NCBI GenBank assembly: GCA_017303415.1
Contig: JAFLBJ010000001.1
Span: 2,480,001 to 2,544,000, forward strand
DNA length: 64,000 bases
Direction: 5' to 3'
Source: Chitinophagales bacterium
GTDB lineage: Bacteria > Bacteroidota > Bacteroidia > Chitinophagales > Chitinophagaceae
The stretch's first letter is position 1, and every line of letters begins with the position of its first letter. Made by a program: the position numbers and the translations under genes. Of this stretch, positions 43,141-53,038 are shown one piece after another. The notes beneath the pieces are model-generated. The model was not told where the DNA came from and made no database searches. It saw nothing but the letters and a program-made list of their open reading frames with translations.

Positions 43141-45183
43141 ATGGCAGGCAACCCCGACAAGCGAGGGTTCGTTTTATCAATTTCAGTAAATTACGGATAT
43201 AAACCACCCCACTTGGCTGATCTGACGAGAAAATGCTCGCCGGGAATAATTTCAGTTCCCTGGTCCTACCTGTTGTTAACAATGGTGTGGATTATTTCGT
43301 TTACCCCCCTGCGTGGTCAGGATTGTCCCCCTAATATTGATTTTGAATCAGGCGATTTTACCAATTGGAAGTGCTATACCGGTCATGTGGCAGCCATTGC
43401 CAATGAGAATGAGATCAGTTTAATCGAATCCGGAGGTCCGGTTTCCAATCGGCACACCATGTATTCATCGGCCACCAATCCTGGCAACGATCAATATGGA
43501 GGCTTTCCGATTATGTGCCCGAACGGAAGCGGTTATTCCATCCGGTTGGGAAATGACCTCGGAGGCACTGAGGCAGAGGGCATTTCGTATGAATTCACCA
43601 TTCCGGCCAACCGAAATACCTATTCGTTGGTGTATCACTATGCGGTGGTTTTTCAGGATCCCTTTCACCTGGAATACCAGCAACCCCGTCTTGAACTTGA
43701 GATCATGAATGTGACGGACAATGAATTGATCGATTGCTCCTCCTTTACCTTTTTTCCTAACGGTTCCCTGCTTCCGGGTTTCTTTATCTCCCCCATCCGG
43801 GTAGATTCAGTGGATGTATGGTGTAAGGACTGGAGTGCCGTTTCCATAAACCTCAATAACCAGGCAGGTAAAACGATACGCTTATTCTTTAAAACAGCCG
43901 ATTGTACTTTTCGTCGCCATTTCGGATATGCCTATATCGATGTGAATTCGGAATGCAGCAGTGAGTTTGTTGGCGCCGCTTATTGCCCGGGTGATACACT
44001 GACCCGTGTGACGGGTCCATACGGTTACCAGGACTACACCTGGTTCAACAGTAATTTTTCGCAGCAACTGGGAGCGGGACAAACCATTACCTTAAGACCA
44101 CCACCTCCGGTTGGTACCATTTTAGCCCTCGAAGTATTGCCCTATAACGGATATGGATGCCCGGATACCTTTTATGCCCGGATGGTGGATACCCTGAATG
44201 TACAGGCACGAGCCGGGCCTGACCTTATTTCCTGTAACGGTATTCCGGAACAGATCGGCACCATTCCTGTACCCGGAATCGTTTACCAATGGACGCCGGT
44301 CACCGGTCTGTCAAACCCATTGATCTCCAATCCGCGTGCAGGTCCTCTGGGAACCACTGCCTACACGCTGCGGGCATCCAGCCAGGGAGGTGGCTGTATT
44401 GACTATGACACCGTTATTGTCACAGCTTCGATTACGGATACGGCGCTCCATGTTCTGGGCAAGGAACAATATTGCGAAGGTTCGCTGGATAGTGCCGTGT
44501 TAGTGGTCAATCCCAATACCAGTATTCTATGGTATAATGGAGAATCTCCGATTCCTGGCGGTGTTACTAACCGGTACAGAGCCATGGAAACAGGAAATTT
44601 CCGGGCCCGGATCATCAATAGTGATGGTTGTGAAGCATTCACCCGAACCATCCCCGTTGTGGTAGAGATTCCAGTTCCAGGTATCCGCTATCCCGATCAG
44701 TTTGCCGTGGAAGAACTTCCTCAGGTATTAACGGCCCGTGACCTGGGTGGCAACTCCTACCTGTGGCAACCCCCTGTCTTCCTGCAGGATGCCACTTTGA
44801 GGAATCCGACTTTCCGGGGTGAAGGAGATATCACCTATACGATTGATATACTTTCACAAGCGGGTTGTTTAACGGTAGATACTCAGTATGTCAAGACATT
44901 TAAGGAAGTAAAATTCTATGTTCCCACCGCCTTTACCCCCAACAATGACGGATTGAATGACTACCTTCGACCAACCGCAGCGGGGATCAAAGAAATTCGT
45001 TTCTTCCGGATCTACAACCGGTGGGGCCAACTGGTATTCGATCTGGCCAGTGATCCCAGAGGTTGGGATGGAAGGATTTCCGGTAAAGACCAATCCTCTC
45101 AGGTAGTGGTCTGGGTTGCAGAAGGAATTGGAGTGGATAACCAACGATATAGTGGCAAGGGCACGGCCCTGCTCATTCGTTGA
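43141..45183 (+). CDS. Large surface protein with C-terminal gliding-motility/T9SS type B sorting domain
   Basis: A 680-aa secreted protein. After the signal region (SYLLLTMVWIISFTPLRGQ) come a concanavalin-like β-sandwich (CPPNIDFESGDFTNWKCYTG, about 55-290) and Ig/PKD-like modules (VYQWTPVTGLSNPLISNPRA; SYLWQPPVFLQDATLRNPTF). The last 90 residues are a CHU_C sorting domain (VKFYVPTAFTPNNDGLNDYLRPTAAGIKEIRFFRIYNRWGQLVFDLASDPRGWDGR). It is presumably exported by the type IX system. The ATG at 43141 places about 40 residues before the signal peptide, so a later non-ATG start may be real. Confidence 0.88.
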   Translation: MAGNPDKRGFVLSISVNYGYKPPHLADLTRKCSPGIISVPWSYLLLTMVWIISFTPLRGQDCPPNIDFESGDFTNWKCYTGHVAAIANENEISLIESGGPVSNRHTMYSSATNPGNDQYGGFPIMCPNGSGYSIRLGNDLGGTEAEGISYEFTIPANRNTYSLVYHYAVVFQDPFHLEYQQPRLELEIMNVTDNELIDCSSFTFFPNGSLLPGFFISPIRVDSVDVWCKDWSAVSINLNNQAGKTIRLFFKTADCTFRRHFGYAYIDVNSECSSEFVGAAYCPGDTLTRVTGPYGYQDYTWFNSNFSQQLGAGQTITLRPPPPVGTILALEVLPYNGYGCPDTFYARMVDTLNVQARAGPDLISCNGIPEQIGTIPVPGIVYQWTPVTGLSNPLISNPRAGPLGTTAYTLRASSQGGGCIDYDTVIVTASITDTALHVLGKEQYCEGSLDSAVLVVNPNTSILWYNGESPIPGGVTNRYRAMETGNFRARIINSDGCEAFTRTIPVVVEIPVPGIRYPDQFAVEELPQVLTARDLGGNSYLWQPPVFLQDATLRNPTFRGEGDITYTIDILSQAGCLTVDTQYVKTFKEVKFYVPTAFTPNNDGLNDYLRPTAAGIKEIRFFRIYNRWGQLVFDLASDPRGWDGRISGKDQSSQVVVWVAEGIGVDNQRYSGKGTALLIR

Positions 45184-45201
45184 TTAACCAACTTCAATCA
45201 T

Positions 45202-45915
45202 ATGATCCGACAAAAGTTATTTACAAAACCATCAGGTGCTTTTCATGAGCGTGGAATAGAGATCAAACGCGTAGAAGCATTAAGTGATGCAGTATTCGCA
45301 TTTTCTGTTTCCCTATTGGTAGCTTCGCTTGAAGTACCTCAAACTTTCGAGGAACTTAAACTTATCATAAGCGGGGCCCTCCCCTTTTTTGCTACAGTGT
45401 CCATTTTATTTCTCTTCTGGTACCAGCAGAATGTTTTCTTTCGCCATTATGGGCTGAATGACAGGCCGACCATTGTCCTCAACCTGGTCTACCTCGCCAT
45501 CATTCTGTTTTATCTGTATCCATTAAAATTCCTGTTCTCGATCTTGCTTACATCCTGGACAGGTCTTGACCTTTTCCCCAAAGCAACAGAGCATGGATTA
45601 ACAGTTCTTTCCGCGCATGATTTTCCCCAATTGATCATTTTATTCAGCATTGGATATATCTGTTTGTGGCTGGTTGTATATGCCATGCATCGAAGGGCTA
45701 TGCATGTTTTGCTGTCACCCGTCTTAAATGAATATGAAAAGGTTTATACCCTCAAGGAATTACGGGGGGCATTATTGAATGCTTCCATCGGTGGTATTGC
45801 CTTATTATTTTCCCTATTAAAATGGGAACTGATAGCCGGACTGGCCTATCTGGCCATTCCGGTGGTCCTGGCAGTCAACCAATGGGTATTTCAAAAACAG
45901 CTGCGAAAAAGGTAA
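45202..45915 (+). CDS. TMEM175/DUF1211-family membrane protein
   Basis: A 237-aa protein with about six transmembrane helices. Helix 1 carries the family motif in the form R-V-E-A-L-S-D-A-V-F-A-F-S-V-S-L-L-V, where the usual pore motif RxxxFSD has Leu in place of Phe. TMEM175 proteins are potassium-permeable channels, and bacterial members are tetramers of a single six-helix unit, consistent with this length. The helix pair FATVSILFLFWYQQNVFFRHYG is also typical. It starts 18 nt after the T9SS cargo gene and may share its transcript. Confidence 0.85.
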   Translation: MIRQKLFTKPSGAFHERGIEIKRVEALSDAVFAFSVSLLVASLEVPQTFEELKLIISGALPFFATVSILFLFWYQQNVFFRHYGLNDRPTIVLNLVYLAIILFYLYPLKFLFSILLTSWTGLDLFPKATEHGLTVLSAHDFPQLIILFSIGYICLWLVVYAMHRRAMHVLLSPVLNEYEKVYTLKELRGALLNASIGGIALLFSLLKWELIAGLAYLAIPVVLAVNQWVFQKQLRKR

Positions 45916-45916
45916 G

Positions 45917-46246
45917 CTATTCAAAAAGAAAGTACAATCCTACCACGATCATTGTGATGGCCACAGAGGTAAGGCCATACAGGATAAGATTGAACATTTC
46001 GGGGATGGGATTGAAAATAGAGAGCATGCAACTGATGAATCCGGCAAAGGCACCCAGGCTGGCCCAGATAAAGCCCTTGCTTTGCCGGCGGGCATGTTTC
46101 ATCTTCTTGTATTCTTTTACATATTGACCGGCGATCTCCGGCTCCACCAGTAGCGACTGAAGTTTCCCTTCCACCGCGGAAAGGTCAAGGCCGTCCGCTA
46201 TCCACTGGCGGAGAAGCCCCTGGTCAATGGCTGCAATCGTAGACAT
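45917..46246 (-). CDS. Small membrane protein with two helices, unknown
   Basis: A 109-aa protein with a helical N-terminal half (IDQGLLRQWIADGLDLSAVEGKLQSLLVEPEIAGQYVKEYKKMKHARRQSKG) and two transmembrane helices (FIWASLGAFAGFISCMLSIF and LILYGLTSVAITMIVVGLYFLF). I do not recognise the family. It is convergent with the TMEM175-type gene, its stop 1 nt away. The 278-nt region upstream of its start, up to 46524, is AT-rich and holds no other gene. Confidence 0.72.
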   Translation of the reverse strand: MSTIAAIDQGLLRQWIADGLDLSAVEGKLQSLLVEPEIAGQYVKEYKKMKHARRQSKGFIWASLGAFAGFISCMLSIFNPIPEMFNLILYGLTSVAITMIVVGLYFLFE

Positions 46247-46524
46247 AAGAGGTTTCGTTTGTGTAGTGGGAATTCCCCCATTTCATTTGGCCATTGAATA
46301 TAATATTTTTTTTAAAAAACCCCTTTTCTGATGACCTTTTTTGCCTTTTCCCGATGCTAAAAGAGAAAGCAGATAAAAATTCTCATGTTGAAGGCAGCAA
46401 ATAAGAGGGGCTTTTTTTAAGGCCCTTCACTTTTTTATCCCCCCACCCAAAATCCCGAATGGGTATCTACGGATTTATTGATAAATTGTACTTTATTTTG
46501 AAACGAAGTCCCAACTAACGAAAT
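46247..46524. other. Intergenic region without genes
   Basis: AT-rich divergent region between the small membrane protein and the PQQ dehydrogenase gene. It contains a poly-T tract, a short GGGC/GCCC hairpin near 46408-46432 and a near-consensus -7 sequence TTTATTTTG shortly before the plus-strand ATG. I see no ORF or RNA gene. Confidence 0.5.
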
Positions 46525-47757
46525 ATGTACAAAAAATCAAGTATCTGCATTGTCGCGGCCTCTCTCCTGACCTGGGCCACCAGCTGTGCCAACAACAATC
46601 CCTCTGCGCGTATTGACGGGTCGGCCGACACAACCGGTCTTCCGCCTGTGGAGACCCGCAAAGCAAACACCAATTATGCCCCTGCAAATAAAGGGCAAAC
46701 CAGGATTGGAGGGGTCAAGACCAAAGCCTCCTATACCGTTACTATGCTGGCGGAAAAGCTGGGTAAACCCTGGGCGGTCATTGGCCTTCCTGACGGACGG
46801 CTCCTTGTAACCGAAAAATCCGGATACATGATGATCCTGGATGCCAATGGTCAAAACAGCAAAAAGATAACAGGTTTTCCAGCCGTGGATGACCGCGGCC
46901 AAGGGGGCCTTTTGGATGTAGCCCTGGATCCCTCTTTTGCCCAGAATAAAATGATCTACTGGTCCTTCTCCGAAAAATCCGGTGTGGGTAACCTGATGGC
47001 CGTCGCCAAAGGAAAACTCAATGAGGCAACGGCAAAAGTTGAGAACCCAACGGTGATATTTCGGGCAACCCCGGCTTTGAACAGTACGTTACATTATGGA
47101 TCCAGATTGATCTTTGCCCGTGACGGGAATTTATTTGTCAGCACCGGCGAAAGGTCAATTTTGGAAGGTCGGGTTCAGGCTCAGGACCTTTCATCCGGAC
47201 TTGGAAAGATCTTTCGCATCACTAAAGAAGGGAAACCGGCACCTGGGAATCCATTCATCGGAAAACCGAATGTCATGCCAGAGATATTTGCTTATGGTAT
47301 CCGGAATGCACAGAGCCTTGATATACATCCGGTAACCGGAGAACTCTGGGAAGCAGAATTTGGACCACGTGGTGGAGATGAATTGAATATCATCCGGTCA
47401 GGTAAGAACTATGGATGGCCGGTGATCACTTATGGAATTGAATACAGTGGTTCCAAAGTGGGTGAAGCGCTTCAGCAAAAAGCAGGGATGGAACAACCCA
47501 TTTATTACTGGGACCCCACCCTATCCCCCAGTGGAATGGCTTTTTACAAAGGAACCGCGATTCCCGAATGGAAGAACAACCTGTTTATCGGGGGATTGAG
47601 TGGCCAGCACATTGCAAGGATTGTTATAAAAGATAATAAAGTTGTAGGCGAAGAACGATTACTGGCTGATAAGAACGAGCGTTTCCGGGATGTGTTGTAT
47701 TTCAACAACGCCCTGTATACAGTTACGGATGGCGGGAAATTGTATAGAATTAAATAG
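46525..47757 (+). CDS. PQQ-dependent aldose sugar dehydrogenase-like lipoprotein
   Basis: A 410-aa six-bladed β-propeller of the soluble glucose/sorbosone dehydrogenase family, oxidising sugars with pyrroloquinoline quinone. The signal peptide ends in the lipobox ATSC. Characteristic blocks are LGKPWAVIGLPDGRLLVTEKSG, VDDRGQGGLLDVALDPSF, LHYGSRLIFARDGNLFVSTGERS, GYGIRNAQSLDIHPVTGELWEAEFGPRGGDELNII-like and YYWDPTLSPSGMAFYKG, with the catalytic His probably in the LHYGSR block. No pqq synthesis genes are visible. Bacteroidota often use imported PQQ. Confidence 0.9.
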   Translation: MYKKSSICIVAASLLTWATSCANNNPSARIDGSADTTGLPPVETRKANTNYAPANKGQTRIGGVKTKASYTVTMLAEKLGKPWAVIGLPDGRLLVTEKSGYMMILDANGQNSKKITGFPAVDDRGQGGLLDVALDPSFAQNKMIYWSFSEKSGVGNLMAVAKGKLNEATAKVENPTVIFRATPALNSTLHYGSRLIFARDGNLFVSTGERSILEGRVQAQDLSSGLGKIFRITKEGKPAPGNPFIGKPNVMPEIFAYGIRNAQSLDIHPVTGELWEAEFGPRGGDELNIIRSGKNYGWPVITYGIEYSGSKVGEALQQKAGMEQPIYYWDPTLSPSGMAFYKGTAIPEWKNNLFIGGLSGQHIARIVIKDNKVVGEERLLADKNERFRDVLYFNNALYTVTDGGKLYRIK

Positions 47758-47762
47758 GATTG

Positions 47763-47852
47763 AATTATTATTAATTATTGATTATGGATTGTACGGAAAT
47801 TGATGCCTACATCATGACCCAATAATTAGTAATCAATAATTAATAATGATTT
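47763..47852. repeat. Inverted repeat of ATTATTAATT words (hairpin H)
   Basis: The left arm ATTATTATTAATTATTGATTA (about 47765-47785) is the reverse complement of TAATCAATAATTAATAATGAT (about 47830-47850) with two mismatches. It starts just after the dehydrogenase stop and ends at the start codon of the next gene. Confidence 0.85.
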
Positions 47853-48580
47853 TAAAGACATCCTTATATTGCCTCAGTTGCTTACTGCTGTTTTCCTGCA
47901 GTAAGGATTACAGCTTTGAAGGAGGTCCTGACCTGATCGACAACGGTCCACCGGTGGATACAGTACAGGTTGTACCCACTACCAACCCCGATTATTTTCC
48001 CCTTACAGAAAACAGTCGTTGGATCTATGATGACATGACCTTTCCCGGCGATTCGGTCATTCGCAGTTTTCTGGCGCCTACCACGATCGAAAACCTTCCC
48101 TACGAGGAATGGAATGAATTTAAAAGCTTTTACCCGGCCAATAATAAACAGTACTACCGAAAAACAGGCGACAACTATTACCGGTATACTTCCGTCAGTG
48201 GTTTCACCAGCTACCTCAATTTCTCTCCCTCGATCTATGACCATCTGAATTTCTTAAAAGAAACCCTGACGACCGGTGAAACCTGGTATTCTCCCGATTA
48301 TCAGGGAAGAACCAGCGTAGGCATACAGGTAAAATTACTTCGCTACCAGTTTCGTTGTGTAGATGCCAATGCCACCGTTACCGTTAATGGCAACACCTTT
48401 GCACACGTTTACGTAGTACAAATGCGGCCGGAAGTATGCGACCCGGGTGGCATCCCCCAACCTACGGGAGAAATGCACACGTTGTATTATGCAAAAGGAA
48501 TCGGGCTTATTTACAGCCTCTTTTACAATACCATCAAGACACACGAGGTATTAAAGATCCGGAAGTGGATCATACAATAG
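47846..48580 (+). CDS. Hypothetical lipoprotein
   Basis: A 244-aa exported protein. The lipobox LLFSCSKDYSFEGG follows a hydrophobic stretch. The mature part is β-rich (NSRWIYDDMTFPGDSVIRSFLAPTTIENLPYEEW; VNGNTFAHVYVVQMRPEV; YAKGIGLIYSLFYN) and ends in the basic tail HEVLKIRKWIIQ. The pattern resembles secreted lipoproteins of Bacteroidota that have a DUF-type β-barrel. I cannot name the family. The ATG lies within hairpin H's right arm. Confidence 0.75.
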   Translation: MILKTSLYCLSCLLLFSCSKDYSFEGGPDLIDNGPPVDTVQVVPTTNPDYFPLTENSRWIYDDMTFPGDSVIRSFLAPTTIENLPYEEWNEFKSFYPANNKQYYRKTGDNYYRYTSVSGFTSYLNFSPSIYDHLNFLKETLTTGETWYSPDYQGRTSVGIQVKLLRYQFRCVDANATVTVNGNTFAHVYVVQMRPEVCDPGGIPQPTGEMHTLYYAKGIGLIYSLFYNTIKTHEVLKIRKWIIQ

Positions 48581-48627
48581 CATCAATAAACCAAAGGGCT
48601 AAGAGCTATTTGCAATTAGGCTTTGGC

Positions 48628-49281
48628 TTATTTTATGTAAACCAAAAATCCGGTTCCTATCGAGAATGACTTTCGCTCCTGGGTTTTCACTTTCGCTATT
48701 GAATATCCAACAGACAATTCGAAGGAAACTTTTGGATTGATGAACAAGACGGGTCCTGCCAAAACAGAAAACGTATTTACATTGTATTCTGATTTTGCTA
48801 CAGAAGTGCTGTAACTTGGCATACCACCCGAACCAAAGGCCGGAGATAGGGCCTGAGCCGATTCTATTCTTGTTTTTTCCTTACCATAGGTCCATCCTAT
48901 TTCAGAAAACAGATTTATTTTTTGTTTGGCCGGTAAAAGATAATATCGCAAAAATGGGCCTACGGCAAACTGGGAAATTTTATTCTCTGTATTCGTAATC
49001 GTTTCATACAGCGGGTTGATGGAATACACATATTGATCCTGTTTCTGGTGCTGCAGACTTACAGTGAGGCCGACCGCTAACTTATCCATCACAAATATCC
49101 CCGACTTAGGTTCAACCGCATATTGGGTCTGTTTGTAGTTTTGTTTAAAAAAAGCCTCATCCTGATCTGATTTGTCAGCCGAGAATCGACCTGTTCCACC
49201 AATCAAAATTGATCCCTTTTCAATTTGGGCATTTGCTCCGATAGTTATAAGGAGAAAAATACCCGTTATCCATTTATTCAT
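48628..49281 (-). CDS. Outer-membrane β-barrel protein (porin-like family)
   Basis: A 217-aa protein. The signal peptide MNKWITGIFLLITIGANA is followed by eight or more amphipathic β strands (KGSILIGGTGRFSAD; SGIFVMDKLAVGLTVSLQHQ; ISQFAVGPFLRYYLLPAKQKINLFSEIGWTYG; VNTFSVLAGPVLFINPKVSFELSVGYSIAKV). It ends GTGFLVYIK, typical of OmpW/outer membrane beta-barrel domain proteins in Bacteroidota. The function is unknown. It faces the hypothetical lipoprotein gene convergently. Confidence 0.82.
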   Translation of the reverse strand: MNKWITGIFLLITIGANAQIEKGSILIGGTGRFSADKSDQDEAFFKQNYKQTQYAVEPKSGIFVMDKLAVGLTVSLQHQKQDQYVYSINPLYETITNTENKISQFAVGPFLRYYLLPAKQKINLFSEIGWTYGKEKTRIESAQALSPAFGSGGMPSYSTSVAKSEYNVNTFSVLAGPVLFINPKVSFELSVGYSIAKVKTQERKSFSIGTGFLVYIK

Positions 49282-49348
49282 AAAAACTGTTTAAGTGATT
49301 TAAGGTTTCTCACATTGCCCGACAGGATGGTTGATCGCAGCGGTAAAT

Positions 49349-51031
49349 TTATAATCGAGCATCTATATTCAGTCCGAAACTCACCGAAGTTTGCTTTGCC
49401 AGATCATACCCTGCATCGGCGTGGCGTATAACCCCCATTCCCGGATCATTGCGCAGTACACGTGCCAGACGAGCAGCGGCCGCATCGGTACCATCTGCTA
49501 CGATCACCATTCCTGCATGAATACTATACCCCATTCCTACCCCACCCCCATGGTGCAAAGATACCCAGCTCGCTCCTCCGGCGGTATTCACCAGAGCATT
49601 GAGTAGTGGCCAATCGGCCACCGCATCACTACCATCCAGCATGGCCTCTGTTTCGCGGTTGGGACTTGCCACCGATCCGGTATCAAGGTGATCGCGACCT
49701 ATGACGATCGGTGCCTTCACCTTGCCCGTTCTTACAAGTTCATTAAAGGCCAATCCTGCTTTTTCTCTTTCCCCCTGCCCCAGCCAGCAAATCCTGGCCG
49801 GCAATCCCTGAAAAGCGATCTTCTCTTTGGCCAACGTGATCCATCGCCGAAGCGAGGTATTTTCCGGAAACAATTCAAGGATCAATTCATCCGTCACTGC
49901 AATATCGGCCGGATCACCACTTAAAGCTGCCCAGCGAAAAGGCCCTTTGCCTTCACAAAATAATGGACGTATATAAGCCGGGACAAAACCAGGAAAAGCA
50001 AAACATCTGCCTTTTGGAAAATCCAATATTCCATTGGCTGGATCATTCTCGAACTCTTCCGCCCGGGCCCGGATATTATTTCCATAGTCAAAAGTGATCG
50101 CTCCTTTATCCATCAATTGCACCATCAATTGTACATGCCGGTACATACTCTGGTAGCTGAGTTGGATATAGGCAGCCGGATCTTTTTCACGCAAGCTATT
50201 CGCTTCCTGATTATTGAGCGTATGTGGCACATACCCGATCAAAGGGTCATGGGCGCTGGTTTGATCCGTTAGCGTATCCGGGATTATCCCCCTTTCCACC
50301 ATCCTTTCCAGGAGTCTGACAGCGTTTGCCAGCACACCGATGCTTTTTGCGGCACCTGTTTTTTTATACTCAAGGGCCTTGTCAATAGCCTCGTCTATAT
50401 CCAGGCTTTTCTCATCAAGATATCTTGTCTCCAGCCGTTTATCGATCCGCCATTCTTCCACTTCGGCAATCAGGGCTACGCCGCCATTCATGGTAATGGC
50501 AAGGGGCTGGGCGCCACCCATACCACCGAGGCCTGCCGTCACATTCAACGTGCCTTTAAGTGAGCCTTGATAGTGTTTATCTGCCAGGGCTGCATAGGTC
50601 TCATAGGTCCCCTGCACGATGCCCTGGCTACCAATATAGATCCAGGAACCCGCAGTCATCTGGCCATACATCATCAGGCCTTTTTTCTCGAGTTCATCAA
50701 AATGCTCCCAGGTGGCCCAATGAGGCACGAGTTGACTATTGCTCAACAGAACGCGTGGTGCATCGGGATGAGTTTTCAGAATACCAACTGGTTTCCCGCT
50801 TTGAATCAATAAGGTTTCATCATTCTCGAGGATGGTCAGGGCTTTCAGGATATTTTCGAGCGCCTGATGGTTTCTGGCAGCTTTGCCTCTCCCACCGTAT
50901 ACGATGAGGTCCTCTGGCCTTTCCGCAACCGCCGGGTCCAGGTTGTTCAGAAGCATCCGATAGGCGGCTTCCTGTATCCATCCTTTGCAACGGAGGGCGG
51001 TACCAGTAGGGGTTTGGGGAATTGTGGACAT
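49349..51031 (-). CDS. hutU: Urocanate hydratase HutU
   Basis: Second step of histidine degradation: urocanate to imidazolonepropionate, with tightly bound NAD+. The 560-aa protein shows the family blocks [79 protein letters not shown] and the C-terminal [13 protein letters not shown]-like [60 protein letters not shown]. The length is normal. It is co-oriented with hutH, 69 nt downstream. The two other hut genes are about 15-20 kb away. Confidence 0.97.
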   Translation of the reverse strand: MSTIPQTPTGTALRCKGWIQEAAYRMLLNNLDPAVAERPEDLIVYGGRGKAARNHQALENILKALTILENDETLLIQSGKPVGILKTHPDAPRVLLSNSQLVPHWATWEHFDELEKKGLMMYGQMTAGSWIYIGSQGIVQGTYETYAALADKHYQGSLKGTLNVTAGLGGMGGAQPLAITMNGGVALIAEVEEWRIDKRLETRYLDEKSLDIDEAIDKALEYKKTGAAKSIGVLANAVRLLERMVERGIIPDTLTDQTSAHDPLIGYVPHTLNNQEANSLREKDPAAYIQLSYQSMYRHVQLMVQLMDKGAITFDYGNNIRARAEEFENDPANGILDFPKGRCFAFPGFVPAYIRPLFCEGKGPFRWAALSGDPADIAVTDELILELFPENTSLRRWITLAKEKIAFQGLPARICWLGQGEREKAGLAFNELVRTGKVKAPIVIGRDHLDTGSVASPNRETEAMLDGSDAVADWPLLNALVNTAGGASWVSLHHGGGVGMGYSIHAGMVIVADGTDAAAARLARVLRNDPGMGVIRHADAGYDLAKQTSVSFGLNIDARL

Positions 51032-51100
51032 ATGAAATTTTTTATTTCCCGCTGCAGACGCGGCGGCAGTTAATACAGCGTGCTTTGGCTACAACCAGAT

Positions 51101-52672
51101 TTACAAAATAAATTCATCGAAGTGGGCATTGAGAAGTACTCCCTGCTCATGGGCAAAAGCATTCACCCGTTCTACCAATCCGAATTCTTTTATCAGTCCG
51201 GATACCTTATTGATATCTTCAGCAAATATTCGGTCTTCCTTTGCAAAACTCACGTAATCACGTACATATTCATGCGCAAACTCCAGCACAGCCGAGCTTT
51301 TTAATGGCCTCCTGAATTCAATGGCCTGGCAGGCGGAGAGTAATTCAATGGCCAGAATATACTCCAGGTTATCTAATACCCGATTGAGTTTTCGCCCGCT
51401 GATGCTGCCCATGCTTACATGGTCTTCCTGTCCCAGCGAAGTGGGAATACTGTCCGCGCTGGAAGGAAAACAAAGGGTTTTATTTTCCGTTACCAAAGCA
51501 GCCGTGGTGTATTGCGGTATCATAAAACCTGAGTTCAAGCCAACATCTTTCATCAGCAACATGGGGAGTCCCCATTTACCTTCCAGGAGCAGGTAGCATC
51601 GGCGGTCGCTGATATTGCCGATCTCGGCGGCGGCAAAACAGGCATAGTCAAGGGGCAGTGCCATGGGTTGGCCATGGAAATTTCCTCCACTAACGGTATC
51701 ATCTGCTTTGAAAACGATCGGATTATCCGTTACGGCATTCAACTCCACCTGTGTCATTTCTTTTAAATGTAACCACGCGTTGCGCGAAGCGCCATGTACC
51801 TGTGGCATGCAACGCAGCGAATAAGGATCCTGCACCCGCCCGCAATCCACATGGCTCTGCATGATATCAGAACCTTCGAGTAAAAGCCTGAGCCGCTGGG
51901 CTACCAGCAGGTTTCCGGCATAAGGGCGAAGTTGATGAAGACGATTATCAAAGGGGGCCTTGGTCCCGGTAAGTGCTTCGAGGCTCATGGCCCCGATAAT
52001 ATCAGCCGCCTCCAGACAATTGTGCATCCGCTGGACAGCTTTTACCGCAAAAGAGAGGATGAACTGGGTGCCATTGATCAGGGCCAGTCCTTCCTTGGGG
52101 CCCAGTTGCAGGGGCAATATTCCTTTTTGTTTTAAAACCTTGTGTGTATCCAGCCTTACCCCATTCAGGTAGCATTCGCCTAAACCGATCAAAGGGAGAA
52201 AAAGATGGGCTAAAGGGGCCAGGTCACCACTGGCGCCTACGCTACCCTTTTCCGGAACAACCGGTATGATATCCTGTTCGATATGCCAGCTTATCCGTTC
52301 CAGTGTTTCCATTCGGATACCACTATACCCTTGTGCCAGGGCATGAACCTTGGTAATGAGCATCAACTTGGCAATCTCAATGGGAATGGGATCGCCTACG
52401 CCTACGCTATGGCTTTGAAGGATCTTGTGCTGAAGTGTGGTGGTATCCTCGGCTGAAATCCGGGTATTTGACAAAATACCAAAGCCGGTATTGATGCCAT
52501 ACACGGTTCGTTCCTGTTCTACGATAGCCGATACCTGGCGTTGGCTTTCTTCAATTTTTTCCCTGGCCTGGGTGGATAGAATCCCTTTTAATTTCCCCTG
52601 GGCAATGTCCAGCGCCTTCGCTGGAGTCAGGGAATCTATACCGTAATGAAATGTATCATTCATGGGTTGCAA
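51101..52672 (-). CDS. hutH: Histidine ammonia-lyase HutH
   Basis: First step of histidine degradation: deamination of histidine to urocanate. The 523-aa protein carries the MIO-forming tripeptide A147-S148-G149 in EKGSVGASGDLAPLAH. It also has the motifs YGINTGFGILSNTRI, QHKILQSHSVGVGDPIP, QDPYSLRCMPQVHGASR and QEDHVSMGSISGRKL. The ATG at 52663 (MNDTFHYG) is an alternative. A TACTTTTG -7 box lies 7 nt upstream. It is the first gene of the hutH-hutU pair. Confidence 0.97.
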   Translation of the reverse strand: MQPMNDTFHYGIDSLTPAKALDIAQGKLKGILSTQAREKIEESQRQVSAIVEQERTVYGINTGFGILSNTRISAEDTTTLQHKILQSHSVGVGDPIPIEIAKLMLITKVHALAQGYSGIRMETLERISWHIEQDIIPVVPEKGSVGASGDLAPLAHLFLPLIGLGECYLNGVRLDTHKVLKQKGILPLQLGPKEGLALINGTQFILSFAVKAVQRMHNCLEAADIIGAMSLEALTGTKAPFDNRLHQLRPYAGNLLVAQRLRLLLEGSDIMQSHVDCGRVQDPYSLRCMPQVHGASRNAWLHLKEMTQVELNAVTDNPIVFKADDTVSGGNFHGQPMALPLDYACFAAAEIGNISDRRCYLLLEGKWGLPMLLMKDVGLNSGFMIPQYTTAALVTENKTLCFPSSADSIPTSLGQEDHVSMGSISGRKLNRVLDNLEYILAIELLSACQAIEFRRPLKSSAVLEFAHEYVRDYVSFAKEDRIFAEDINKVSGLIKEFGLVERVNAFAHEQGVLLNAHFDEFIL

Positions 52673-52679
52673 TCTCGGT

Positions 52680-52687
52680 CAAAAGTA
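52680..52687 (-). promoter_or_regulatory. Candidate -7 box for hutH-hutU (TACTTTTG)
   Basis: A perfect TAnnTTTG match on the minus strand, 7 nt upstream of the ATG at 52672 and 16 nt upstream of the one at 52663. Confidence 0.4.
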
Positions 52688-52730
52688 GGAGATTATTTTG
52701 GTTTTAAGGGGAGGCCAAAAGAGAAGAAAA

Positions 52731-52752
52731 GTGAATAGTGAATAGTGAATAG
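52731..52752 (+). repeat. Tandem TGAATAG heptamers
   Basis: Three head-to-tail copies of GTGAATA/TGAATAG, the same word as in one half of hairpin E. No complementary arm is seen nearby. Confidence 0.7.
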
Positions 52753-52753
52753 A

Positions 52754-52978
52754 TCAATACCTGTTTTTTTTAATAGTATACCGGTCATGACCGATAGGAT
52801 AACCCAATTCCCAGCCTTTTGTCTGATAATAGGTTTCAATGCTGCGGAATGTTTTAAAAAGGGAATCACAGGCAAAGGCGGGATCATGGATACGATATCC
52901 TTCTTGACTTTTTGTAATGATGGTGTAACTGTTCTCCCGACAGGAAACAAATAGCAATACAAGTAGAACCCACTTCAT
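52754..52978 (-). CDS. Small hypothetical lipoprotein
   Basis: A 74-aa protein with the short signal MKWVLLVLLFVSC ending in a lipobox Cys. The mature part (RENSYTIITKSQEGYRIHDPAFACDSLFKTFRSIETYYQTKGWELGYPIGHDRYTI) is polar with no recognised domain. It lies alone between hutH and the tRNA terminator. Another minus-strand frame over the same bases is open but lacks a signal peptide. The protein is credible from its lipoprotein signal only. Confidence 0.6.
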   Translation of the reverse strand: MKWVLLVLLFVSCRENSYTIITKSQEGYRIHDPAFACDSLFKTFRSIETYYQTKGWELGYPIGHDRYTIKKNRY

Positions 52979-53038
52979 GTTTAATGGTTTTTAATGAATG
53001 GGGCCGGATGATCTCGTAAAAAATAAGTGGGGTTATGA

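Noticed and set aside
52693-52962. Alternative 89-aa frame overlapping the small lipoprotein
   Set aside because: No signal peptide or domain. The overlapping frame has a clear lipobox.
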